Origin: an uncultured Microbacterium sp. | Lineage (GTDB): Bacteria; Actinomycetota; Actinomycetes; Actinomycetales; Microbacteriaceae | DNA: 18,443 nt | NCBI GenBank assembly: GCA_947647645.1 | Contig: CANSLE010000014.1 | Span: forward strand, 1-18,443 | Direction of reading: 5' to 3' | The notes under the pieces: model-generated | Databases searched by the model: none | What the model was told of the DNA's origin: nothing | Seen by the model: only the letters and a program-made list of their open reading frames with translations | Translations under genes and position numbers: made by a program | In this document: positions 1 to 6,891 of the stretch, in pieces | How positions within the stretch are numbered: position 1 is the first letter of the stretch | Layout of the letters: the number at the start of each line of letters is the position of its first letter

Positions 1-1
1 C

Positions 2-733
2 GTGGGGAGCGGTTCCCAGCTCGGGGGCGTCTGGTTCGATCAGTGGGCTGGCGTCGCCAAGGAGCGCGGAGTGGCCAACCTCTGGAGCGTCGGTGAGTTC
101 AACCTCGAAGCGGTGATCGCGCAGGCTCCAGACCTGATCGTCGTGGCCACGAGTGGACGCGATGCCCTGACCGGCAACGTCGGGGACCTGAGGTCCATCG
201 CTCCGACGATCGTCGTCGACTACGGCGGGCAGACCTGGCAGGCCCTCGCGGGCGAGCTCGGCCAGGCGACGGGGCTCGAGTCCCAGGCCAAGAAGGCTGT
301 CGACGACTTCGACGCCGTCGTGAGCGCCACCGCCGCGGCGATCACGGTGCCCGAGGGCACGGCGAACATCATCTCGTTCAACGGGCCCGGCCAGGACAAC
401 CCGATCGCTCGCGTCGGCGGTCCTCATGCCGATCTGCTGACGTCGCTCGGATTCCGAGTGGAAGACCCCGATCGGTCGTGGCACACGCAGACGCAGCAGC
501 GCTCCGACTTCGTCTGGACGACGTATGAGAACCTGCTGAAGCTGACCAGCCGCACGACCTTCATCCTCTCGGCCGACGACAAGAAGGCGCAGGCGTTCGC
601 CACAGACCCCGTGCTGGCCAACGTGCCCTCGGTCGCGGCCCGTCAGGTCTACGGCCTCGGAAAGAACTCCTTCCGGATGGATCCATACAGTTCCCGCGAG
701 ATCGTGGACCACGTGAAGGCTCTCTTCTCCTGA
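2..733 (+). CDS. Iron-siderophore ABC transporter substrate-binding protein, 5' truncated by window edge
   Basis: This is the C-terminal 243 residues of a periplasmic-type binding lipoprotein of the FepB/FhuD (class III) family. It captures ferric siderophore outside the membrane and hands it to the FecCD permeases encoded just downstream. The visible part holds the family pattern: an APDLIVV strand near residue 42, a TIVVDYGG strand near 69, and a C-terminal lobe ending in SREIVDHVKALFS. Family members are usually about 320-350 residues, so roughly 90 are missing, including the signal peptide and lipobox. The GTG at base 2 is therefore probably an internal valine codon rather than the start. 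A strong hairpin separates this gene from the permeases, while the next four genes overlap. The substrate (which siderophore or chelate) cannot be read from the sequence. Confidence 0.85.
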   Translation: MGSGSQLGGVWFDQWAGVAKERGVANLWSVGEFNLEAVIAQAPDLIVVATSGRDALTGNVGDLRSIAPTIVVDYGGQTWQALAGELGQATGLESQAKKAVDDFDAVVSATAAAITVPEGTANIISFNGPGQDNPIARVGGPHADLLTSLGFRVEDPDRSWHTQTQQRSDFVWTTYENLLKLTSRTTFILSADDKKAQAFATDPVLANVPSVAARQVYGLGKNSFRMDPYSSREIVDHVKALFS

Positions 734-740
734 GACGTCG

Positions 741-769
741 CGCCCGCCCTCTGACGCAGAGGGCGGGCG
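741..769 (+). terminator. Perfect 12-bp hairpin between binding-protein and permease genes
   Basis: The arms cgcccgccctct (741-752) and agagggcgggcg (758-769) are perfect reverse complements around a 5-base loop. The hairpin starts 7 bases after the binding-protein stop and ends 12 bases before the permease ATG. No T-run follows, so it is not a textbook intrinsic terminator. It more likely acts as a partial terminator or as a 3' stabiliser giving more binding protein than permease, a common arrangement in ABC import operons. That role is inference. Confidence 0.6.
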
Positions 770-781
770 TCCCAGGCCATC

Positions 782-1840
782 ATGACTGTGCTCATCGCAT
801 CACCGCCTGCCGCGGCGACGTCCCCCTCCGCCGGGCGTCGATCGCGCCGCCGGCTCCTCTTCTTCTCGGCGACCGCGTGTATCGGCATCACCGTGCTCGT
901 GGTGCTCAGCTCGGTCGTGGGCACCCGCATGCTGTCTCCTCTGGACCTCTGGCAGGCGCTGACCGCCTTCGACCCGGCGGATGATGCCCACCTGCTCCTG
1001 CTGAACCGGCGTCTTCCCCGCGCGGCGCTCGCCGTGCTCGTCGGCGGGGGGCTCGGTGCCGCGGGGGTGGTGATGCAGTCGCTCACCCGGAACCCGATCG
1101 CCGAGCCGGGATTGCTGGGGGTGAGCGCCGGTGCCGCCGTCGCCGTCGCGGTGGCCATCGCCGCGGTCGGCATCGTCGCGCCGATCGCCTACTTCGGTGC
1201 GGCGCTGGCGGGTGCGACCATCGCCGGGCTCCTCGTGATGCTCCTCGGCGGGGTGCGCCGAGGCTCCGATCCCGTGCGGCTCGTGCTGGCCGGCGCTGCC
1301 CTCTCCGTCGTGCTGGGTGCCGTCGCCCAGATCGTGATCGTCAACGGCGACGACCAGATCTTCGACCGTTATCGCGCGTGGGCCGTCGGGTCCTTGGCGG
1401 GACGGGACCTCGATGTGCTCCCTCCGGCGGCCCTCCTGATCGGGCTCGGCATCCTCCTGTCGCTGTCGCTGTCCCGTGCCCTGGATGCCGCGGCGCTCGG
1501 AAGTGAGACATCCCGCGCGATCGGCGCGCGTCCTGCCGTCGTCTGGGCGGTTGCCGGCGCGGCCGTCGTGCTGCTCTCCGGTGCCGCGACGGCCGCGGCG
1601 GGGCCGATCGCCTTCGTCGGCTTGACCGCGCCGCACATCGCGCGCCTGATGGTCGGCTCCCGGCACAGCCGCACACTGCCCGTCGCGATGGCGCTCGGCG
1701 CGTCGCTCGTGCTGATCGCCGATGTGCTCGGACGTGTGGTGGCGCCCCCGGGCGAGGTGGGCGTGGGCATCATGGTCGCGCTCTTGGGCGGACCCTTCTT
1801 CGTCGCCCTGGTGCGGCGTCGGCGACTGGCGCTGCTGTGA
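782..1840 (+). CDS. FecCD-family iron-siderophore ABC permease (first subunit)
   Basis: This 352-residue polytopic membrane protein is one half of the type II (BtuC-like) permease for ferric siderophores. It begins with a basic cytoplasmic stretch (GRRSRRR) and then about ten hydrophobic segments. Family hallmarks seen are NRRLPRAALAVLVGGGLGAAG near 76-96, NPIAEPGLLGVSAGAAVAVA near 104-123, and GPIAFVGLTAPHIARL in the C-terminal third, which is the loop that contacts the ATPase. The length fits the family (330-360). Its start lies 12 bases after the upstream hairpin and has no clear Shine-Dalgarno. Its stop overlaps the GTG of the second permease, so the two subunits of the heterodimer are translationally coupled. 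Confidence 0.92.
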   Translation: MTVLIASPPAAATSPSAGRRSRRRLLFFSATACIGITVLVVLSSVVGTRMLSPLDLWQALTAFDPADDAHLLLLNRRLPRAALAVLVGGGLGAAGVVMQSLTRNPIAEPGLLGVSAGAAVAVAVAIAAVGIVAPIAYFGAALAGATIAGLLVMLLGGVRRGSDPVRLVLAGAALSVVLGAVAQIVIVNGDDQIFDRYRAWAVGSLAGRDLDVLPPAALLIGLGILLSLSLSRALDAAALGSETSRAIGARPAVVWAVAGAAVVLLSGAATAAAGPIAFVGLTAPHIARLMVGSRHSRTLPVAMALGASLVLIADVLGRVVAPPGEVGVGIMVALLGGPFFVALVRRRRLALL

Positions 1841-2916
1841 GCGGGATCACAGCGACGCGGGCACCGGGCGCCCGGCGTGCCTTGCGCGTCGGGCGAGTGG
1901 TGGTCCTCGTGCGGCCCCGCTCGGTTCTCGTCACCGTGGCGCTCGTGCTCGTGGCGCTGTCGGCCGGCGTCGTGGCGATGACCGTGGGCACCTTCCCCGT
2001 GCCGTTGACCGCGGTCCCTGCCGGGCTCTTCGGCACCTCGGACGATCCGATGGTCGTGCGGGTCGTACAGGGGATCCGGCTGCCTCGCGTGCTGAGCGCG
2101 GTGGGAGCGGGGGCCGCGCTGGGCGTCTCGGGCGCGATCTTCCAGGCTCTCGCCCGAAACGCGCTCGGCTCGCCGGATGTGATCGGTTTCACCACGGGGG
2201 CCGCGACCGGCGCCCTCGTCCAGATCGTGCTCTTCGGCGCCGCTCCGACCCAGGTGGCCGCAGGCACGATCGTCGGCGGGGTGATCACGGCCGGAATCGT
2301 GCTGCTGTTCGCGCATCGGGGCGGGGCAGTGCCGGGTCGTCAGCTGATCCTCGTGGGAATCGGCGTGGGCGCCATCGCCTCGGCAGTGAACGGGCTCCTG
2401 CTCGTGCGCGGCGCGATCGACGCATCGAGTCAGGCCAATCTCTGGCTCTCGGGCTCGCTCGACGCCCGGCAGTGGGGACATGCGCTCCCGGTGCTGGCGG
2501 GAGTGATCCTCGTGCTGCCGATCGTGTTGGTGCTGTCGCGACGTGCACACCTCATGGAGCTCGGCGACGACCTCGCCCGACAGCTCGGTGTGCGCGTGGA
2601 CCGCACGCGGCTCGCGCTCATGGTGTGCGCGGTGGTGCTGGCGGCGCTGGCCACCGCCGCGGTCGGCCCGATCGCCTTCATCGCCCTCGCCGCCCCGCAG
2701 CTGGCTCGACGGCTTCTGCGCACCGGCGCCCCTCCTACGGTGGGGTCGGCCGCGATGGGCGCCGTGTTGCTGGTCTGCGCCGACCTCGTGACGCAAGTGC
2801 TGCCGGTCACCTTCGCCGTCCCGATCGGGCGGATGACGGGCGTCGTCGGGGGCCTGTACCTGTTATGGCTGCTGATGCCGAGCCGCGGCTCGGCCGACGG
2901 AAAGGGATGGCGATGA
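1837..2916 (+). CDS. FecCD-family iron-siderophore ABC permease (second subunit)
   Basis: This 359-residue multi-pass membrane protein is the partner of the preceding permease. Its start is GTG within a GTGA overlap with the upstream stop codon. Motifs include GIRLPRVLSAVGAGAALGVSG, NALGSPDVIGFTTGA and GPIAFIALAAPQLARRLLR, each aligning with the matching motif in the first subunit, as expected of a FepD/FepG-type pair. A basic N-terminal leader of about 28 residues precedes the first membrane segment. The stop codon overlaps the ATPase start at 2913 (ATGA). Confidence 0.92.
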   Translation: MSGITATRAPGARRALRVGRVVVLVRPRSVLVTVALVLVALSAGVVAMTVGTFPVPLTAVPAGLFGTSDDPMVVRVVQGIRLPRVLSAVGAGAALGVSGAIFQALARNALGSPDVIGFTTGAATGALVQIVLFGAAPTQVAAGTIVGGVITAGIVLLFAHRGGAVPGRQLILVGIGVGAIASAVNGLLLVRGAIDASSQANLWLSGSLDARQWGHALPVLAGVILVLPIVLVLSRRAHLMELGDDLARQLGVRVDRTRLALMVCAVVLAALATAAVGPIAFIALAAPQLARRLLRTGAPPTVGSAAMGAVLLVCADLVTQVLPVTFAVPIGRMTGVVGGLYLLWLLMPSRGSADGKGWR

Positions 2917-3728
2917 CGTCGAACGCGCTCGTGGCCGAGGGGTTGACGCTCCGGTATGCGGACCGCACCGTCGTGGACGACCTCGCGGTCGCGATCCCCG
3001 AGGGGAAGATCACCGTGATCATCGGAGCGAACGCGTGCGGCAAGTCGACGCTCCTGCGGGGCCTTGCGCGGCTCCTCTCACCGAGCGCGGGGCGGGTGCT
3101 GCTGGGAGGCGAGGACGTGCGCGGCTTCGCTCCCAAAGCGCTCGCGCGGCGGGTCGGCTTCCTTCCGCAGGCGGCGTCCGCTCCGGGCGGCGTGACGGTC
3201 GCCGAGCTCGTCGCGCGGGGTCGCTACCCGCATCAGCGCCTGCTGCAGCAGTGGTCTCCCGCGGATGCCGACGCCGTGAACGACGCGCTGCGCGCGACCG
3301 GGGTCTCCGCGCTCGCCGATCGGCCGATCGACGAGCTGTCCGGAGGGCAGCGCCAGCGCGCGTGGATCGCGATGCTCTTGGCGCAGGAGACGCCCGTGAT
3401 GCTGCTCGACGAGCCGACGACCTATCTCGACGTCGTCCACCAGCTCGAGGTGCTCGAACTGTGTCGGAGACTCAACCGCGAGCAGGGACGCACCGTCGCG
3501 CTCGTGCTGCACGATCTCGATCAGGCCTGTCGGTACGCCGATCACCTCGTCGTGATGAGGGAGGGACGCGTCATCGACGCGGGATCGCCGGACGAGGTGA
3601 TGTCGGAGGGTCTGATCGCGGAGGCCTTCGGCCTCGAGGCGATGGTGGTCCCTCACCCTGTGACGGGTACGCCGATGGTCGTCCCCATCGCGCCGCTGGC
3701 ATCTGCGGACGAGAAGGCGATCGCATGA
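2913..3728 (+). CDS. Iron-siderophore ABC transporter ATP-binding protein (FepC/FhuC type)
   Basis: This 271-residue cytoplasmic ATPase powers the importer. Visible motifs in order are Walker A GANACGKST (38-46), Q-loop Gln86, signature LSGGQ (142-146), Walker B VMLLDEP (162-168), D-loop Asp173 and switch His200. The TYLD sequence after Walker B is typical of the FepC/BtuD branch. I chose the ATG at 2913 over the ATG at 2907 because the purine-rich ggaaaggg (2899-2906) touches the 2907 codon but sits 6 bases before 2913, which also makes an ATGA overlap with the permease stop. The frame stays open far upstream, but that stretch is a shadow of the permease gene. Its own stop overlaps the next gene's ATG. 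Confidence 0.93.
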   Translation: MTSNALVAEGLTLRYADRTVVDDLAVAIPEGKITVIIGANACGKSTLLRGLARLLSPSAGRVLLGGEDVRGFAPKALARRVGFLPQAASAPGGVTVAELVARGRYPHQRLLQQWSPADADAVNDALRATGVSALADRPIDELSGGQRQRAWIAMLLAQETPVMLLDEPTTYLDVVHQLEVLELCRRLNREQGRTVALVLHDLDQACRYADHLVVMREGRVIDAGSPDEVMSEGLIAEAFGLEAMVVPHPVTGTPMVVPIAPLASADEKAIA

Positions 3729-4807
3729 CCCTCGTGACCGGATTCTCGGCGGCGCCCACGTGGATGCGGGCCGCGGCATGGCGCCGCGCCGATTCGCGTG
3801 TCGAGCATCTGCTGTCGGGGGAGCCGATCGTCCAAGCGGTCGTCCACGCGGAGCGGGCCGGCTTCGACCTCTGCTTCCGTCCCGACGCGCTGACGCTGCC
3901 GCGGGAGACGATCGGTGGCGACCCCGCGCACATGGGACTCGACCCGATCGTGCAGGCGGCCCAGCTGGCGGGCGCCACGAGCCGGATCACCCTCGTCGTC
4001 ACCGTCTCGGCGACGTTCACGGAGCCGTACCCCGTCGCCCGGCAGCTCGTCTCGTTGGAGCACCTCGCGCCCGGAAGAGTGGGATGGAACGTCGTGACCT
4101 CCCGCTCGGGGGATGAACAGTTCTCGGTCTCCCGGCTTCCGGACTCGGCCGCGCGCTGGCATCGCGCCGAGGAGCTCATCGACGTGGTCGAGCGATTGCG
4201 CGCGGGATTCCCCGCCACCGCCATGGTCGCAGACCGTGAGAGCGGGACCCTGGTCGATCTCGACCTGGTCCACGGCATCGATCATGAAGGAGGGAGTTTC
4301 CGTGTCGCGGGCCCGCTGCCGCTGCCGGCGGTCACCCCGGAGCCGCTTCCCCTGATGGTGGCCGGTGGCGGTGCTGCCACGGTGTCGCTCGCGGCCCGGC
4401 GGGCGGATGCCGTCTTCGGCGCGGCCGTCGAGATGACGGAGAGCTTTGCGCAGCGCGAGCGCATCCAGGATGAGGCCGTTGCGGTCGGCCGCCCTCATCT
4501 CCCGCTCTTTCTCCCCGGCCTCAGCCTGCTCCTCGCCGACACGCGCGAAGAAGCCGCAGAGATCGCGCGCGCCACCTACGCACCGGGGCAGCGGTCGGTC
4601 GGCCCGCACTGGTCGGTGGTCGGCACCCCCGCCGATGCCGTCGCATCCGTCGTCGCGCGCGCCCGCGCTCGGGCGATCGACGGATTCATCGCCTTCCCGG
4701 TCGGGTCGTGGCGATCGGTGGAGCTGGTGTGCGATGTCGTCATGCCTCGCCTGCGAGAGCTGGGGCTGGTGGGGGAGACCGGCAGCGGCCTCCCTCGACC
4801 CCGGTGA
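3725..4807 (+). CDS. LLM-class flavin-dependent monooxygenase coupled to the siderophore importer
   Basis: This is a 360-residue bacterial-luciferase-like (TIM-barrel) enzyme that uses reduced FMN. It belongs with the NtaA/SnaA/DszA/EmoA group, judged by GWNVVTSRSGDEQFS (about 119-133), the strand pair RITLVVTVSATFTEPYPVARQL, and LMVAGGGAATVSLAARRADAVF. Group members are usually 420-450 residues, so this one is short, mainly after the barrel core. NtaA and EmoA oxidatively break aminopolycarboxylate chelators. The ATGA overlap with the ATPase stop ties its translation to the importer, so a plausible role is oxidative breakdown or modification of the imported siderophore or chelator to release iron. 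That role is inference; sulfur or other substrates remain possible. No flavin reductase gene is visible nearby. Confidence 0.85.
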   Translation: MTLVTGFSAAPTWMRAAAWRRADSRVEHLLSGEPIVQAVVHAERAGFDLCFRPDALTLPRETIGGDPAHMGLDPIVQAAQLAGATSRITLVVTVSATFTEPYPVARQLVSLEHLAPGRVGWNVVTSRSGDEQFSVSRLPDSAARWHRAEELIDVVERLRAGFPATAMVADRESGTLVDLDLVHGIDHEGGSFRVAGPLPLPAVTPEPLPLMVAGGGAATVSLAARRADAVFGAAVEMTESFAQRERIQDEAVAVGRPHLPLFLPGLSLLLADTREEAAEIARATYAPGQRSVGPHWSVVGTPADAVASVVARARARAIDGFIAFPVGSWRSVELVCDVVMPRLRELGLVGETGSGLPRPR

Positions 4808-4820
4808 GGGTCGTATCACG

Positions 4821-4837
4821 GGGCGCGGCCGGCGCTC
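4821..4837. terminator. Short GC hairpin between convergent genes
   Basis: In the 28-base gap between the monooxygenase stop and the convergent MFS stop, gggcgc (4821-4826) can pair with gcgctc (4832-4837) around a 5-base loop, with one G-T pair. There is no T-run. It may serve as a weak two-way terminator. Confidence 0.3.
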
Positions 4838-6065
4838 AGTCGATGACCTCGCGGAATCGCGGATGCACGAGAACGAAGACCGCGACGAGCGCCATGGCGG
4901 TGCCGCCGAGGGCGACGGGAAGCGCCGGCGCGATGCCGTAGAGAGCGGTCGCGAGCGTCGGAGCGACGACGAAGGTCAGGCCGTTCGTGGCACCGATGAG
5001 CCCGGCGAGACCGCCCTGTTCCTCGCGGTGCATCAGCAGCGATGGGCCCGCGGTGTAGCCGGGCATCGCGATGCCGAGGCCGAGTCCGATCAGCAGGATC
5101 GCGACGAAGAGCGGAACCGGCCCGAGATCGATGACGAGGAGGGCGAAGCCGGCCACCCCGACGAGCGATCCGATGCGCAGCAGTGTCGGCGGCGTCCAGC
5201 CGCTGCGGGGGACGATGACGGCCTGGGCGAGCACCATTCCGAGACCTGCGGCCACCAGGGCGCCCCCGGTCACCACGCCCGCCATGCGGCTATCGAGGCC
5301 CAGCCGGTCCTGCACGATGAAGCCCGTGATCACCTGGATGAAGCCGAGTGCGGTCAGCATGCCGAAGCCCGCGACGAGAAAAGGCCACACCCGCGGGTCG
5401 AGTGCACGCACGTGCGTCGGGCGGGCGATGAGCGAGATCTGCGGCTCGCGGCGCAGGCGCAGTCCCAGGAGGAGAAGTGCTCCGAGGAGCAGGACTGGCA
5501 CCGCGATCAGTGGGCTGAGCAGGCCGAGCCCGGCGAGGATGCCGCCGAGCACCGAGCCGGCGATCATGGCGATGCCCTGCACCGCGCCGACGCCTGCCAT
5601 GCCCTTGACGCGCGCCGCCTCATCGACCGTCACGTCGGCGATGTAGGCCTGTGCAGTGGGTGGCACCGCGGCGATGGCCGTGCCGAAGGCGACGCCGCGC
5701 AGCGCCACGAACATCACGAAGAGCAGGACGCCGGTGACGACACCCTGCATCCCGAGCCAGGCAGTCACTGCGAACAGCGCCGTTGCCACGACCGCGAGGG
5801 CGAACGCGGCCAGCAGGACGGGCTTGCGTCCCCAGGACTGCGAGCGTCGTCCCCAGAACTGACTCGTGAGCACGACCATGATCGCAGCGGTGGAGATGGT
5901 GACACCCACCTGCCATTCCGCCAGTCCCACCTCACGCGAGAGCGGGGCGATGATCGGATTCAGAGTCATCTGACCGAGGTAGATCAAGAACACCGATCCG
6001 AGCAGCAGCGGGATCTGCGGACGCGCAGTGGCCGTCATGGCCAGGGGGGACGTGTCGGGTCTCAT
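4836..6065 (-). CDS. Major facilitator superfamily transporter (drug-efflux type)
   Basis: This 409-residue integral membrane protein has about twelve hydrophobic segments. The loop between segments 2 and 3 carries the MFS motif-A-like GRRSQSWGRKPVLL, and a proline/glycine-rich region FGTAIAAVPPTAQAYIAD follows in the fourth and fifth segments. It probably exports a small molecule using the proton gradient. The start at 6065 overlaps the TetR stop (ATGA), which implies translational coupling; an in-frame ATG at 6038 would drop nine residues but has no better ribosome site. Pairing with a TetR regulator in one transcript fits inducible efflux. The substrate is unknown. Confidence 0.9.
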   Translation of the reverse strand: MRPDTSPLAMTATARPQIPLLLGSVFLIYLGQMTLNPIIAPLSREVGLAEWQVGVTISTAAIMVVLTSQFWGRRSQSWGRKPVLLAAFALAVVATALFAVTAWLGMQGVVTGVLLFVMFVALRGVAFGTAIAAVPPTAQAYIADVTVDEAARVKGMAGVGAVQGIAMIAGSVLGGILAGLGLLSPLIAVPVLLLGALLLLGLRLRREPQISLIARPTHVRALDPRVWPFLVAGFGMLTALGFIQVITGFIVQDRLGLDSRMAGVVTGGALVAAGLGMVLAQAVIVPRSGWTPPTLLRIGSLVGVAGFALLVIDLGPVPLFVAILLIGLGLGIAMPGYTAGPSLLMHREEQGGLAGLIGATNGLTFVVAPTLATALYGIAPALPVALGGTAMALVAVFVLVHPRFREVID

Positions 6066-6796
6066 GCGACGGGCCTGTTCGACGTGACGGCGGGGGATGC
6101 AGGGGCGGCCGTCAGCCAGCTGGCGAGCCCGGCGATGACGGTGTCGATGGCGAAGTCGTAGTACGACCATCGCATCCCTTCGGCGGTGTCGCCGCCCGCG
6201 GCGAACGCGCCGATGAAATCCTCTCCCATCGCGCGGACCGCGGGGGAGGCGGCGTGGAGGCTCGCGAATTCGACCATCATGGTCGCGTGGTCGCGCGGGC
6301 CGTCCTCCTCGTGCTGACGACGGTCGTCGGCGGTGGAGATCGTCGTCATCGCGGTGTTCAGCAATATGGCGTAGGCCGCGGGCGTTCGTCTGCCGAAGCC
6401 CGCGTCGGACAGCAAGGTCATGCCACGTTCCAGGATCGTGGATGCCGAGGGGATCGTCGGTCCGTGCATCATCATCCATTTCGCGACGCCGGGGTAGTCG
6501 GCGATACGCGGTCCCTGGGTCCGCAGCATCGTGCGGAACCAGTCGTCCCACGGCGTGCCGGCGGCATCCGGGACGACGAGCGACCCGATGACGCGTTCGG
6601 CGACGGCACGGCAGAGCGCGTCCTTCCCTCCGACGTGGTGGTAGACGACCGACGGCGAGACCTCGAGGGCGCCGGCGAGGTCGCGGATCGACCAGGCGAG
6701 CAGATGGGATGCGCGCGTGAGCGCGGCAGCCTCATCGATCACCTGCTCGGCGTTCAGGCCGACGTGGAAGGGACGTGTGGTCAGGGTGGGAGACAT
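6062..6796 (-). CDS. TetR-family transcriptional regulator of the downstream MFS gene
   Basis: This 244-residue protein has an N-terminal helix-turn-helix at about 36-57 (SIRDLAGALEVSPSVVYHHVGGKDALC) and a longer ligand-binding domain. It probably represses its own operon, including the MFS exporter whose start overlaps its stop. I chose ATG 6796 because GAGG lies 5 bases upstream; a GTG two codons earlier (6802) is possible but lacks a spaced ribosome site. An 18-bp palindrome at 6832-6849 in its promoter region is the likely operator. The inducer is not predictable. Confidence 0.88.
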   Translation of the reverse strand: MSPTLTTRPFHVGLNAEQVIDEAAALTRASHLLAWSIRDLAGALEVSPSVVYHHVGGKDALCRAVAERVIGSLVVPDAAGTPWDDWFRTMLRTQGPRIADYPGVAKWMMMHGPTIPSASTILERGMTLLSDAGFGRRTPAAYAILLNTAMTTISTADDRRQHEEDGPRDHATMMVEFASLHAASPAVRAMGEDFIGAFAAGGDTAEGMRWSYYDFAIDTVIAGLASWLTAAPASPAVTSNRPVA

Positions 6797-6831
6797 CGTC
6801 ACCTCGTGCTCGAGAGTGGGCGGATCGTGCG

Positions 6832-6849
6832 ACTTAGGGCACCCTAAGT
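6832..6849. promoter_or_regulatory. 18-bp palindromic operator upstream of tetR-MFS
   Basis: The arms acttaggg and ccctaagt are perfect inverted repeats separated by two bases. The site lies 36 bases before the TetR start and just downstream of a plausible -10 box, where bound protein would block transcription. Size and symmetry fit a TetR dimer site. Confidence 0.7.
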
Positions 6850-6861
6850 GCGACGAGTTCG

Positions 6862-6891
6862 ATCATAGCGCCTCAATTCGAACACTGTTCA
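6862..6891 (-). promoter_or_regulatory. Predicted promoter of the tetR-MFS operon, inside the end of leuA
   Basis: Read on the minus strand, TGAACA (6891-6886) is a 4/6 match to a -35 box and TATGAT (6867-6862) a 5/6 match to a -10 box, with an 18-base spacer. The -10 overlaps the leuA stop codon. Transcription would begin near 6855, just before the 18-bp operator. Confidence 0.5.

Noticed and set aside
1722..2912. Long open frame upstream of the ABC ATPase
   Set aside because: It is the +1 shadow of the second permease, rich in Arg and Ala, and the ATPase motifs begin only after 2913.
4446..6161. 571-codon plus-strand frame across the MFS gene
   Set aside because: The protein is a low-complexity, Asp/Arg/His-rich antisense shadow of the MFS and TetR genes.
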